From positions 451,067 through 515,066 of the forward strand of contig BCJJ01000012.1 in the NCBI GenBank assembly GCA_039545355.1: 64,000 nucleotides of DNA, read 5' to 3'. This document shows positions 45,339 to 56,098 of the stretch, piece by piece; position 1 is the first letter of the stretch; every line of letters starts with the position of its first letter. This DNA comes from Trichosporon coremiiforme (Eukaryota > Basidiomycota > Tremellomycetes > Trichosporonales > Trichosporonaceae). The translations under genes were made by a program, and so were the position numbers. The notes beneath the pieces were generated by a model. It was not told where the DNA came from. It was given only the letters and a program-made list of their open reading frames with translations, and made no database searches.

Positions 45339-46230
45339 CTACACCTTCATCGCTCCGCCTGTTTTCCGGTCATACCTCGAGTAGTACGGCATGGCGAGCA
45401 TCCACGCGTGGTGCTCTGACCCTACGTTGTCGAACGTGAACTGGATCTCCTCTTCGCCAATCTCGATCATCTCCTTGTCCTTGTCCTGGCCGAGACCCTT
45501 GCAGGCACTCTCAACGAGGAGCTGTCCGCCGAGCAAGTTCTCCAGGCGGATGTAGTACCCGATCGCACCCTCGATAGTCGCCGAGCAGAGCAGGAGACCC
45601 CTGTGCTGCAGGATCAGACCCTTGCCGTTCGACCCTAAGGTTTCGGCAATCTTGCCCGCATTAGCTACCGGATCAAGAGCCACCTCGAACGGCAGCGGGT
45701 GAACGCGCTTGTAGAACGTGCAGCTGTCTTGCCAACACATCTTGGGGCGTTCCATGCGCGAGCTGAACACACGCGCGTGTGGTGTGTGACCCGTGGCAAC
45801 GCCGCCCATGTCCGGGCGTGTAACGTAGACCACAAGGTGCAGGGGCGTCCACTCCGGGTCGGCTAACGTCAGCTAGTGTTTCACTTGAGTACTCACCCTC
45901 CCGTCCCTCCACGGGGTAGGCAACGCTGCCATCGAGCCGCACGCCGATCAAGTCCTTGCTACCCATAGCACGCAGTGGCTTGCCGCGGGGAATGACCCAG
46001 ACGAGATCGGCCTCATTCGGGTCTCGACCCGACAGCCCAACGCTGCACCCGACTCCCCAGCCTTCGCCATCCATGATGCGCGCGGCAAGCGCAAGCCGGC
46101 CCTTAAAGTACTGCCTGCGCTCTGTGGGATCGTCAAAGGTCGGCGGCACAGGCTTGCGAAACTTGCCGACCTTTGGGCGGCTCGCGGGGTCAGCGTCTGG
46201 AACGTTCGCGTCGAGCACGAGTGAGGCCAT
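45339..46230 (-). CDS. Class II aldolase/adducin-domain protein, zinc histidine altered
   Basis: Exons 46230-45897 and 45862-45339 give 285 aa; the 34-nt intron has GTGAGT and GCTGACGTTAG. The fold order is that of class II aldolases: an N-terminal helix (RRQYFKGRLALAARIMD), GCSVGLSGRDP, DLIGVRLDG, then HLVVYVTRPDMGGVATGH and ILQHRGLLLCSATIEGAIGYYIRLE. Active members hold zinc with a HxH pair and a later NHG histidine; here the sites read HTPHA and QHRG, so the third ligand is Arg. It may be inactive or bind differently. It is paralogous to, and head-to-head with, the gene at 46411. Confidence 0.87.
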
Positions 46231-46410
46231 GTTGACGCGACGATCTGATGAAAAGAGAGGTGTGAACAGCGCGCATCGGTCGCAATGTGCCTAACGGCTA
46301 GCGGACCGTAGCCCACCTCGGCATCTCAACTCCGAGAAGTGTCGGCCAAGTCCGACCGCTCCCACAGCAACGACAAGCGTCTAACCGCTCATGCATTCAC
46401 TCCAACCACC

Positions 46411-47280
46411 ATGGTCACGGTAACGCAGACGACAACAAAGCCGACACAGGCAATCCTGAAGCTCCGCGCGGAGGGCAGGATCGCGGAGAGCGACTTGCCA
46501 ACGGAGGCGAAGATGGCCGAGGTGAGCTCCCGCCCGATCGATTCCTGACGACAGCGCGCACACCTCAAGGAGCGCCTCGCGGGCGCGTTCCGCATCTTCG
46601 CCGAGCTGAACATGGATGAGGGTGTTGCAGGCCACATCTCCGTGCGTGACGTCGTGAACCCGCATGCGTTCTGGGTGAACCCGTACGGCGTCGCGTTCGA
46701 CGCAATGACGGTGGACGATCTCGTGCTGGTGGATCACGACGGTCGAGTTCTCGAGGGCGGACGCCCGGGATTTGGACAGGTGATCAATGCTGCCGGTTTT
46801 GCGATCCACGGCTCGATTCACCGCACACGGCCGGACATTCACGCGGCGGCGCACTCGCACTCGTTCTATGGCCGCGCCTTCTCCAGCCTCGGACGCAACA
46901 TCGACATCACGTCTTATGACGGCGCCAAGTTTGCACACACCGTCAAGCTGTATGACGACTTTGGCGGCGTCGTGCTCGACGATGAGGAGGGGAAGAACAT
47001 CTGCAAGGCACTTGGAGACGAGGGCAAAGGCGTCGTTCTCCAGAACCACGGCATTCTTACTGTCGGATCGACAGTCGACGCGGCCGTCGCCTACTTTATT
47101 CGCCTCGAAGCCCTGTGCCGCGCCCAGCTCCAGGCCGACGCCGCCGGCGGCGCTCGTCCACTGAACAACCCCGAGGTCAGCGCCGTGTTTGACCGCACGG
47201 GCGGCGAGAAGGAGGCGTACCGTCAGGCGCAGGAGCTGTACGAGTGGATCGACGATATCACGGGCGGTGATTACAAGTAG
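46411..47280 (+). CDS. Class II aldolase/adducin-domain protein, intact zinc site
   Basis: Exons 46411-46521 and 46555-47280 give 278 aa; a 33-nt intron ends CTGACGACAG. The zinc ligands are in place: AAAHSHSFYGRAFSS (HxH) and VLQNHGILTVGS (third His). GHISVRDVVNPHAFWVNPYG precedes them as in fungal class II aldolase/adducin proteins. Likely catalyses retro-aldol or decarboxylation chemistry on a sugar-derived or hydroxy-acid substrate; the substrate is unknown. The ATG has 180 bp to the ATG of the divergent paralogue, so the two may share one promoter. Confidence 0.9.
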
Positions 47281-47302
47281 AGTCTAATAACTATGCATAA
47301 AT

Positions 47303-48348
47303 CTAATAGTCAAAGGTCTCGCGCTCGACGCCGTAGACGTCCTTGGCGACCTTCCACCACTGGCCGTTCTCGCCACCTACGCACCACCGTCCAGCAAACT
47401 CGAGCTCGAGGGGGTGGATGCGCTTGCCGACGATGACGACCGAGTGGAGGGGCGCTCCGTAGTCCTCCTCGGTGAGCTCGGAGAGCTCCTTGAGGGTACC
47501 GGCAATGATGCGCTGGGTGGACGTGCCGATGCGCGAGAGGGACATGGCGAGCGTCTCCTCGGGCTTGAGGAACTTGTCGCCGGGGGCGACCGCCTCGTCG
47601 TCGCTGTCCTCGGGAGGCGGGGGGTTCGTGCGCTTGTTCTCCGTCAGGAGGATCTGCGAGAACGCCTGCGCCGGGTTCATGAAACGGGGAGGCTCGTAGA
47701 TGAGGCGCCCGCGGGCCATGTTCTCCTCGCTCTGCTCGCGCACCTTGATGTCGAGCAGCACGAGCGTGTGCATACCGTACCGCACGTTCTCCTCCAGGCG
47801 GTCGTACCACGAATCCGGCGTCCAGGTCTCGGTGTAAAACGGCAGCGACACGGACTGGCCAAAGTTGTACATCTGCAGGCCGGTCGAGCCGAGCGCGGTC
47901 ATGATCGAGGCGTTGTGGATCGTCTGCGTCGGGATACCGCGGGCAGAGGCACGGAGGAGAAGATCAGTGTGCGTCGTAGCACTGTACGTTAGCCATGTCG
48001 CAGGACCGCACTCACCCAAGGGGGTCACCGACAACGAGGAACGCGACGTCGACCTTGTCGGCGTCCTTAAGGATGTCATCGGACTCGAGCTCGACCGTCT
48101 CGCGAGTCGCAGTGATCACGGGTCGTCCGTAAAACTCCTCCTGAATCGTCAGCATGACCCTGCGCTGCCTACTCACAAGCTTCTCCTTCTCGACCATGAG
48201 GATCGAGGTGTACGCCTCGAGGTACACACGCTCGCATTTCTTCACGGCCTGGGGTCAGTCAATCGTGCTCAGCAGCAGTGCTCACCTCGAGACCCTTGAC
48301 AGTGATGTCCTTCTCGTCGCTGAGACCCAGTCCGATGACATACAGCAT
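47303..48348 (-). CDS. DPH5: Diphthine (methyl ester) synthase
   Basis: Four exons, 48348-48286, 48248-48177, 48140-48016 and 47981-47303, give 312 aa, slightly over the usual size. It opens [21 protein letters not shown], continues [49 protein letters not shown], the SAM-binding core of Dph5, and ends in the [15 protein letters not shown] region. The enzyme methylates the modified histidine of elongation factor 2 in the diphthamide pathway, using SAM in the cytosol. All three introns fall in the conserved N-terminal third. An acidic insert ([16 protein letters not shown]) accounts for the extra length. The stop is 22 bp from the stop of the aldolase gene. Confidence 0.96.
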
Positions 48349-48541
48349 GGTGGATGGAGTGGTTGGGTCGAGGATTGTCGCGATCGAGCGATTTTCAAAA
48401 TATGACCAAAGCTCTGTTACCCCGCATTCCCCGCATTTTCCCTGACGATCCCTCACCGGCAATCACAACGTATGCATGCATCGAGCACTACAGGGAGCGT
48501 CTAGCTCGTGATTATCTACTACATGAAAGGAGTGTTCCGCT

Positions 48542-51238
48542 CTACCACCTGTGCTCGTCAAAGTACACCTTGACGCTGTCGCGGAGCTTCTTCTTGGTGA
48601 AACGCAGCTTGCGGAGAACGTAGATCTCTGGCCAGCGGAGATGGCTCTGCTGGTCGAGGTCCTTGTCCGACTTGTTCATGGCTCCAGAGTTCCAGCCACC
48701 CGCCTCTTCGACTCGGGCGACCAGCGAGTTGTAGATGCTGACTTCAGAGTCCTCGAAACCGCAAATCTCGTCGTCGGACCACTCCATCTTGCGCACGAGG
48801 CGCGCAATCTCGCCATCGTCGCGGTAGGTACGGGTGTCCCAGTCCTGGAGCTGGACCTTGCCCTGGCCGTCATTCACGAACCAGCGCTTGTACTTCTGAT
48901 GGCGCATATCGAACAAAAAGTTCCAAATGTTCTGTGTCCACTCGCCGTTCCACGTGCCGTCGTTCCGGCTCGTAGTGAGGAGGTCGATCCACCTGAGCTG
49001 CGCTGCAGTGAAGCGGTAGTTCGGGTTGTGCTTCTGCTCGTCGATCAGGTAGCCCAAAATGGAAGCGTATGTTCCAGATGGCTCCCAGGCATCGGTCGTC
49101 GGCGAGGGCTTTTTTGCATTGGCAGGCGTGCCTCGGAGGGTCGCGACAGGCGTCTTGGCGGGGCTCTCAGCTTTCGTCGTGTAAACACCCTCGGTCTTGG
49201 CCCCCTGCTGAGAGTTCGGGTTGAAGAGAAGGAGCTTGGTAGTCTGGACGTTCTGGAGCGTGTTCACGAGAACCTTGTCGGAGTCAACCTTCATCTCACG
49301 CTTAGGGTGCACCGGCAAACGAGGGGCGGGAGTAGGCTCGGCCGGGAGCTCGCGTTTGCGGCCCATACCTCTAAGCGCGTCCAGGAGACTGCCAAGCTTG
49401 ACGGCACCGTCAGTGGCCTTCGCAGGCGTCTCCGTCGCGGGTGGCACCCACTCCTCGAACCTGTCCTCAAGCCCCTTCCACCACTTGACCATGTCGGGAG
49501 GATAGTTGCTGTCCGCTTGCATCTCCCTCCACGAGTCCTTCAGGTACCCAATCTGCTTCATAGAAGGGCCCTTGCCATCGTTCCGAAGCTTCTCGAGGTA
49601 CTCGTTCAGGTTGGCCCAGTTCCACTTGATGCTCGTGGGGGTGGGCTCGCTCCTCTTGTTAGTCTCTTCCGCCTTCTTCTTCTCCTCTTCCTCCTTCTTC
49701 GTCTTCTCCTCTTCCTCCTTCTTCTTCGCCTCCTCGCCCTTCTTCTTCTTCTCGTCCTCCTCCTTCTTCTTCTGGTCCTCGGGCTTCGTCTTTGCCTCCT
49801 CTTCCTTCTTCTTGTTCTCCTCCGCCGCCTTCTTGTTCGCGTCCTCCGCCTGCTTCTTCAGTTCATCCTCCACCTTCTTCTGGTCCTCGGGGGTTTTCTT
49901 AGCCGCCTCCTCCTCCTTCTTCTTCTTGTCCTCGGCCTCCTTCTTCTTCTCCTCATCCTCCCTCTTCGGGGCGGCGGTCTTCTTCGGCTGCTCAGCGGCC
50001 TTGGCCTGGGTCTTGACAGCCTCGGTCTTCTTCGCCTCGGCGGGAGTAGGCTTCTGCTCGGGAGCCTTGGTCGCCTCGGCTCCCGGCATCTGGCTCTGCG
50101 GCATGTCCTTCTTGGAGGCAGTGGCGAGCCAGAGCTGAGCTCGGAGCTTGCGCACGACGTACTGCGCGGGAACGGAGAGCGAGTTCATGTCGAGGTAGTC
50201 GTAGTCCTTCGCTGAAAGAATGTTGTCCCAGTGCTGGTGCACCTCGCGCTGGATGTAGAGGCGCTCCTCTTCGGTCCAAGGCTGGAGCAGCTCCTCGAGC
50301 GTCCACGTCTGCTTGTACCACTTCTGGTCCCAGTCTTTGCCGTTGGGGCCCTTGTTCTGCTCCTTGTTGTCGCCACCCTCGTCGCGGCGAAGCACCTTGG
50401 CCACAGGCTGCTTGGCCATCGACTGGGTCTCCTCGACTTGCCAGATGTCGTTCTGAACGCCGTCCTGCCAGCCAAACTCATCGTTGAAGCGGCCGTCACC
50501 GATGATGTTGTTGCCCTCTCGCTGGCCCCAAATAACCATTTGCTTCGCTCCCTTGACGCACTCCTCGGGGCGGCCGGCGCATGCCTTGGGGGTCTGCGGC
50601 TCAGGGAGGGGATCCATGCCAGGCTTGCTCTGCCAGCCGCCCGTGATCTTGCAACGATAGGCGTTCGTGTACATCTGAACGTCAGCGCGGCCACCCGAAG
50701 TGTAACTCACGTCACCATAGTCGGCGGCGCCCCAGAGACAGTGACAGCCCTCTTCCGGACAGACGGGGAGGTTCTTGGGGATGTCGAAGATCACCTCGGG
50801 CTTGGTGCAGTCGTGACGGACAGAGATGACGGTGAAGTTGGCGGGGTGCAGCTCCTCAACGTTGGGGACGTAGGCGAGAGCAAGACCGCAGCTGATGCGG
50901 GGCACCTGGTCTCTGTCCTCGCTGTTACCTTTGCCGAAGCTGGTGAACGACTTCTTTGAGGCGAGCTCGCCCCTGAACTGCCCACCGGCAGGGAGCTCGA
51001 GAAACTGGCCCGCCTCCGGGGGCTGGTCCTTGGCGCCGTGCAGCCACCATTCGCCGAACTTAGCCTTCCGAAACGGCTCGGCGGCGCGGCCGGCGTCATC
51101 GAGTCCAGCCTCGAAGCCGTACATGGATGGGTGCCACATGGCCACGTTCGCGGCGGCTGGCGCTGCGAGAAGAGAGAGAACGCCAAAGAGGCGGATCGTG
51201 CGCCCGGCCTGCGGGCGAGAGTGTCGTGAGGTCGTCAT
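48542..51238 (-). CDS. Large secreted protein with AA14-LPMO-like N-terminal domain and Lys/Glu linker
   Basis: Single-exon 898-aa protein. A signal peptide (FGVLSLLAAPAAA) leads to NVAMWHPSMYGFE. The next 290 residues follow the pattern I know from basidiomycete AA14-type lytic polysaccharide monooxygenase-like proteins: WWLHGAKDQPPEAGQFLELP, CGLALAYVPNV, NFTVISVRHDC, CPEEGCHCLWG, EECVKGAKQMVIWGQREGNN and DGVQNDIW, with many cysteines. Active members start the mature chain with His; here that place is Asn-Val, so copper chemistry is doubtful. A Lys/Glu-rich probable coiled coil spans residues about 415-545. A motif of the type (Y)VVRKLRAQL recurs as YVLRKLRFTK near the C-terminus, suggesting a duplicated domain. 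Function is probably wall or extracellular scaffold (inference). Confidence 0.72.
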   Translation of the reverse strand: MTTSRHSRPQAGRTIRLFGVLSLLAAPAAANVAMWHPSMYGFEAGLDDAGRAAEPFRKAKFGEWWLHGAKDQPPEAGQFLELPAGGQFRGELASKKSFTSFGKGNSEDRDQVPRISCGLALAYVPNVEELHPANFTVISVRHDCTKPEVIFDIPKNLPVCPEEGCHCLWGAADYGDVSYTSGGRADVQMYTNAYRCKITGGWQSKPGMDPLPEPQTPKACAGRPEECVKGAKQMVIWGQREGNNIIGDGRFNDEFGWQDGVQNDIWQVEETQSMAKQPVAKVLRRDEGGDNKEQNKGPNGKDWDQKWYKQTWTLEELLQPWTEEERLYIQREVHQHWDNILSAKDYDYLDMNSLSVPAQYVVRKLRAQLWLATASKKDMPQSQMPGAEATKAPEQKPTPAEAKKTEAVKTQAKAAEQPKKTAAPKREDEEKKKEAEDKKKKEEEAAKKTPEDQKKVEDELKKQAEDANKKAAEENKKKEEEAKTKPEDQKKKEEDEKKKKGEEAKKKEEEEKTKKEEEEKKKAEETNKRSEPTPTSIKWNWANLNEYLEKLRNDGKGPSMKQIGYLKDSWREMQADSNYPPDMVKWWKGLEDRFEEWVPPATETPAKATDGAVKLGSLLDALRGMGRKRELPAEPTPAPRLPVHPKREMKVDSDKVLVNTLQNVQTTKLLLFNPNSQQGAKTEGVYTTKAESPAKTPVATLRGTPANAKKPSPTTDAWEPSGTYASILGYLIDEQKHNPNYRFTAAQLRWIDLLTTSRNDGTWNGEWTQNIWNFLFDMRHQKYKRWFVNDGQGKVQLQDWDTRTYRDDGEIARLVRKMEWSDDEICGFEDSEVSIYNSLVARVEEAGGWNSGAMNKSDKDLDQQSHLRWPEIYVLRKLRFTKKKLRDSVKVYFDEHRW

Positions 51239-51337
51239 GTTGGGGGCGTCGAGCCAGACTAGGCCTGCTAGTATGCAACCGGTGCGGAGGAGTTTGGAGA
51301 TCGGAATGTGGGCTATTTTTGCACCGTGTCTTGCTTG

Positions 51338-51344
51338 TTATATA
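51338..51344 (-). promoter_or_regulatory. TATA box of the AA14-like gene
   Basis: TATATAA on the minus strand, 100 nt upstream of the ATG at 51238. Confidence 0.6.
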
Positions 51345-52869
51345 CGCAGCTTGCGGCGAGGATGCTTTTGCACAGCACTTGATCGAGAGCATTCAGACTC
51401 CGACGTTGGCGGACCAAGGTCCACCCCGGTCCGCCAACGCCAATGAGATGGTACCTCCGAGGGTCCAGCAAGCCCTCAGTTGCTGTGATAGCAGGAGTAT
51501 CTAGGGGAGTGACCCGGCGCAATCGGATTCTCCGCCACGTTCGGCGGGGACAATGATGTCGGCGAACAAAGAACGATCTGGTCCTGGAACTGGTCCTTTC
51601 AGCACCCATGACGGCCCCTGGGGCGACCCTAGCCTGAAACATGACCGACCACCGGTCCTCTGCGTTGGTTTCGCGCGTAAGCCGATACTCTCGGCAAGCT
51701 CTGGTTGGCGACCCCCAAATCCGCGACGCCATGATCTCAACTACCGGGAAATGTTGCTTTGTCCCCAGTCCGATCGCAGTCTGGGATGAGCTCGCTTCGG
51801 CAGTTTTCCCAGTGCCAAGACTCTCATAATGGTCAGTGCCGGATGTTAGCTTGTCTCGGCTCGGATGTACGATGAGGGGAAGCGGTATGGTCGCCTGGAG
51901 AATTGGGGGGACGCCCCTCCATTGTCCACAGCTCGTGCAAACGATCAAGTCACTCGTCTCGCCGCTGTAGATGGTCTTCGTGATGCCGGAGATGCAAAGT
52001 GACATCGGAAAGAAAGAGCTTGCAGTCTGTGTCTGGCGTCAGTTGCATGGAGGATGAGGCGGTTTCAAGAATGTGAGTCTATCGCCCTGGTGATATCAAC
52101 AACAATGTTACGTAACCATATGGAGCGAAGACCATCCCACCTGGGAGTCGGCACTCCTCCAAGGTGCATCGCTTATGCTCAAGCAGCCTTATGCTATAGC
52201 CTTCCATCTGCATACAGAGCAACGACATGATGAGTAGGTGCTGCTTGCCACTTAGTGAAATCATCAATATTAGCGGGGTTGCAAGCCCAATGCGTCCGCA
52301 AAGCGGACATATCGTGCCCTGGGCTCAGGCATAGGCTTGCCAGCTGAGAGGGAAGTGAATTACCCGCTGATCTCGGCAGGGCTGAAGACGCCCTCCCAGT
52401 CAGCCTCGTCAAGCTATTCCTCAAGGGGGAGGAAGCGTAAGCACTCCTGCGGCAGGACGTTGCACTGTCTCCTGGGAGCATGAGTAGGTTGTTGGCTTCA
52501 ACCACGGGGTGTGACATGGCGATGGATGCTGAGGTGAGGTATGCAGAGCAGCAGAGGCGTGTCATCGTGTCGAATGAAGACATCTAGAGGTAGCGCCCTC
52601 CTGTGTTATTGCTATCTGCTGTAAGTAACACACACTCCAACCAACCGTCAGCCGTACGCAGCCGTCAGACTGTTGTCTGTAACCGTTCAACGTCTCCTCT
52701 GTCAAATATAGCCCGAAGAGTACGTGAAAGGAGACACGACCAAGGCCGCAAGCATGGGCCTGAACTTCAGCTCAAGTGCAGTTACGTAAAGGTGTTGTGA
52801 TCAAATGCGTCACATCATGCAAGCTATCGTACAAACAAGTCCTCAAGTCCTTCTATCTCTTTTATTTGT
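51345..52869. other. 1.5 kb intergenic, nothing recognised
   Basis: A 230-codon minus-strand frame (51313-52005) and a 129-codon frame (52194-52583) lack host codon bias, domains and sensible starts; both were judged chance frames. Confidence 0.5.
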
Positions 52870-54131
52870 CTAAGCCTCGCCAGCGTGGAACGCCTCAATG
52901 TTGATCTTCTCCTTGGGGACGCCGGCAGCGATGAGGTCGCGCTCAATGTCGGTCATGAAGGATCCGGGGCCGCAGACGTAGTAGACAGCGTCCTTGTCGG
53001 CGAGGGGGAGGGAGTCCTTGATCTTCTCAACGGTGACGCGGCCAGTGCTGGCTCCGTCGTCGCCGTTGGAGTAGAACGCCTGCTGGGTGAGCTTGCCACC
53101 GCTCTGCTGGGCAAGCTTGTTGACGTGGTTGCGGAAGACGTGCTCGGGGGCAGAGCGGACGCCGTGGACCCAGGTGATCTGGGGCCAGGACTCGGGAGCG
53201 CCGGCGGTGAGCTGGTTCAGCATGGCGAGGTTGGGGGTGATGCCGACACCGCCGGCGATGAGGACAACGTTCTTGGGGATCGTCTCAGGGAGGACGAAGC
53301 TGCCGGCGGGGAAGGCGGCCTGCACGTTGTCGCCAGCCTTGAGGCTGTGCATGATGTTGGAGACGATACCGTCGGGGTGGGCATCGCCGGCCTCACGCTT
53401 GATGGTGACACGGTAGTGGTCGCCGGCAGGCGAGTCCGAGAGCGAGTAGTGGCGGTTCTGGTAGCAGTCGAGCTCGGGAACATAGACGCGGAGAGTGATG
53501 AATTGGCCGGGGAGGTAGGGCTTGAGCGGGAGCATGCTCTTGTCCTTGGGGACGAGCTCAAAGGAGGTGATCGAGGGCGACTCGTTGTGGACGGCGCGCA
53601 CCTCAAAGTCCTTCCATCCCTGCCACGCCGCCTTCTCGTAAAGGCCGGCCTCGACGTCGATGAAGATCTTGGCGAGCTGCCAGTAGGCGTGGTACCAAGC
53701 CTCCTGCAGGTCGGGGGTGAAGGCGTCGCCGAGGACGTGGCCGATCGCACCCATCAGGTTCTGGGCAACGACGGGGTAGTGCTCGGGCTTGACACCGAGG
53801 GCGGCGTGCTTCTCGGCAATGCGGACAACGACGGGGGTAAGGGGAGACAGGTCCTTGATGTTCTGGGCGTAGGCGAGGACACTGCCCGCAAGAGCAGCAG
53901 GCTGGGCACCGCTGTTCTGGGCAGGGATCGAGAAGATGTTGCGGAGCTCGGGGTTGTTGCTAAGCATGGTCTGGATGTTAGCAAAGCCCTATAGACCGGT
54001 GCCTACCTTGTACATGTGCTTGGTGATGGTCAGGCCGGCTCAGCGAGGACGGGGACGGTCGCGAGGACAGCAGCCTGGTGAGCCTCAGAGAGGGGCTGGA
54101 CGTCGGGGGGAACAACAGCGGTGGAAGCCAT
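52870..54131 (-). CDS. YHB1: Flavohemoglobin (nitric oxide dioxygenase), first exon apparently broken
   Basis: The product detoxifies NO to nitrate with O2 and NAD(P)H. Exon 2 (53970-52870) holds nearly the whole protein: globin part with SVLAYAQNI and EHYPVVAQNLMGAIGHVLG (proximal His region), FAD part with RHYSLSDSP, NAD part with LIAGGVGITP and YYVCGPGSFM. Exon 1 (54131-54007) starts MASTAVVPPDVQPL and reads AAVLATVPVLAE, the normal first globin helix, but then hits TGA; continuing homology (GLTITKHMYK) is one frame away, consistent with loss of one base near 54037 (a CAC-type His codon reduced to CC). The 36-nt intron is canonical (GTAGGC to CTAACATCCAG). Without the break the protein is about 408 aa, normal length. 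The first in-frame ATG after the break is 54015. Confidence 0.85.
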
Positions 54132-55535
54132 GGTGCGGGAGAGTTGAGTGAGCCTGGAGATGGTCTGGGGACGCAGAGCGCGGGAGCGGAGCATTATGTA
54201 TGTGTAAGTGTGGTGGTGAGGACGGTGTTCAACGTTGCAGTCAGTCTTTTATCTCGTTGATGCGGCGTCCTTTCTCAGGACTTCATCGCACCCTTGCTCA
54301 GATCCGGCCAGGGCTCACGCAGGAACTACCCGACATGCTTTGGGCCCACAAGCATAGGCAAGCGTAGACGTGGGTGGCTATTATCGGCGCTGCAGAACGC
54401 CATCGCGAGGGCCCGCATGACAGCACAAGCCGAGTACGTTGAAAAGGTGAGGCTTGAGAACTCTCGTGAAATCTCGGACTCAAGATTCGTCAATTCTGCG
54501 GAGCGTGTGTCATCGCTGCGCGATGGTGGATCAGTGCCGGACGCCACTGTTCGTTACGGTGACTACGCCGCAGAATCGCAGGGGCCGGCTGAACTCGTTC
54601 TTCTCAGTCCTGCATTCCAGCTTGGTCCCTGGTAACTATGTTCCGGTGACAGGTGCAGCTTAAAGGCGCATCAGAAGCGAAGTCCAAGCTTGGAAGCAGT
54701 CACCGAGGTGAAGAACGGCCGGAAGGACGAGGCTTCTTTAAGATTCTCCGTATCGGACGTCGTATGGTGACCCTTTCACCAGTCGCCAGCTCTCGGAGCG
54801 GTGAACACCGCCACGTGAGGTGGCTTGCTCATGGACCAATCCGCCTGAGTGTGTTACGCAAGTCTCTCACTCTGCAGGACAGGGCTCGGACCGGTTCGTT
54901 CTCGGTCAAGGACCTGTGTTAGTTGGGGACAGTGAAGGAGAAGGCCTCAGACCTGAACCTGGACCTGCGTCCCCCTCCTTGTCCTTGATATGACATGTCT
55001 TACTGGCCGCACAGTCACCTGTGACTGGCCTCCGCAGTGGGACGAGGTGCAAGCTGAAGCCCCGCAGGGTTCTCCGTGACGGGTGAGGCTTGGATGCTGA
55101 ATAATGCAGATCATCACTTGAACCGTTCTAACAGCATGTTACAGATATTGTCGGGAGGAGTCGCCCAAAATGGTCGGCGCAATACATTGCCCGCCCCTAT
55201 CCTCCCCCTAAAAACCGCCCTTGGACCGAACGTACGCACAACCGAAAGAACTCTCTGAAAAACCGGGCAACTCGGGCAGACATCCCAGGTCCCTGCAGAT
55301 CTTCTCGGCTCAGGGGACGCAGGTCCCGGCACGATGGAATACGCGCCGGCGTCCAACCATCAGCGTGCGGATTGTTGGGGCTTTAGATGGAGTCGGAGCA
55401 ACTTAGCGACGCAGCCGAGTACGGCCGCAACGCGTGCGTCGCGTCGGATCCGGTATGCGGATTACATCGACTACTTTACTCTATGTTAAAGGGTGGGGGT
55501 GACTAAAATTACTACATCGGTGGCATGCTGGATGC
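54132..55535. other. 1.4 kb intergenic, nothing recognised
   Basis: Promoter side of the flavohemoglobin gene (a GATAAAAG word near 54246-54253 on the minus strand may serve as TATA) and 3' flank of the eight-cysteine gene. No supported gene. Confidence 0.5.
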
Positions 55536-56026
55536 TTAAGCCGAAGCGAGGTCGATGCCAGTGTCCTTGCACCACTTGGAACCCTCCTGCTGCTCGACCT
55601 GCTTGAAGTACTCGGCGGCACCGCTGTCGGTCTCCGGGTTCTGGCCGAGAGCGCGGAACTGGCACTTGGAGCAGGTGAGCACCTCCTTGAGCGCCTGGCA
55701 GTAGACCTTGCGGCAGTTGGCGTCGTCCTTGAGCTTGTCCTCGGGGAGGGTGACGCAGGGCTTGGTCTTGTCGTCCGTGAACAGCGTCGTGACGGGCTTG
55801 CAGGTGTCCTTGCACGCGGCCTCGACCTTGTCCAGTTCGGCGTTCTTCTGCTGCTCGCCGGCAGGAGCCTCGCCGCCCTGAGCGGTGCCGTCGCGAGGAG
55901 CGATGGCGTTGATCATCAGGTCACGAGGAGTGAGGATGGAGGCGGAAGCCGAGGCAGCAGCGACGACTGGTCGTTAGCGATGCTCAGAGCGGATGACTCA
56001 CGGAGAGCGACAGCGGAGAACTTCAT
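55536..56026 (-). CDS. Small secreted eight-cysteine protein
   Basis: Two exons, 56026-56002 and 55966-55536, give 151 aa. The first exon codes only for MKFSAVAL; splicing the 35-nt intron (CTAACGACCAG end) completes a signal peptide (KFSAVALLVAAASASAS). The mature part is acidic and Lys-rich with eight cysteines: CKDTC, then CV, NC, YC, TCSKC and WC, enough for four disulfides. Strong codon bias and a close TATA suggest high expression. I do not recognise the family; spacing does not fit hydrophobins and CFEM is not convincing. Such proteins are often wall-associated or effector-like (inference). Confidence 0.82.
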
Positions 56027-56090
56027 GATGGTCGTTGGAGTCGCTTTACTTGCTGAGACGACTCAACCCGAGCACAGCTTCTTATATAGA

Positions 56091-56098
56091 TTTCTCGG
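56091..56098 (-). promoter_or_regulatory. TATA box of the eight-cysteine protein gene
   Basis: TATATAAG on the minus strand, 65 nt upstream of the ATG at 56026. Confidence 0.65.

Noticed and set aside
48551..50215. 554-codon plus-strand frame rich in Leu
   Set aside because: It is the antisense of the AA14-like gene; the Leu run is the complement of the Lys/Glu linker codons. No start context or domain.
51313..52005. 230-codon minus-strand frame
   Set aside because: Rare-type codons, no domain, no splice pattern; it overlaps the promoter of the AA14-like gene.
52885..53994. 369-codon plus-strand frame
   Set aside because: Exact antisense of the flavohemoglobin gene, produced by its strong codon bias.
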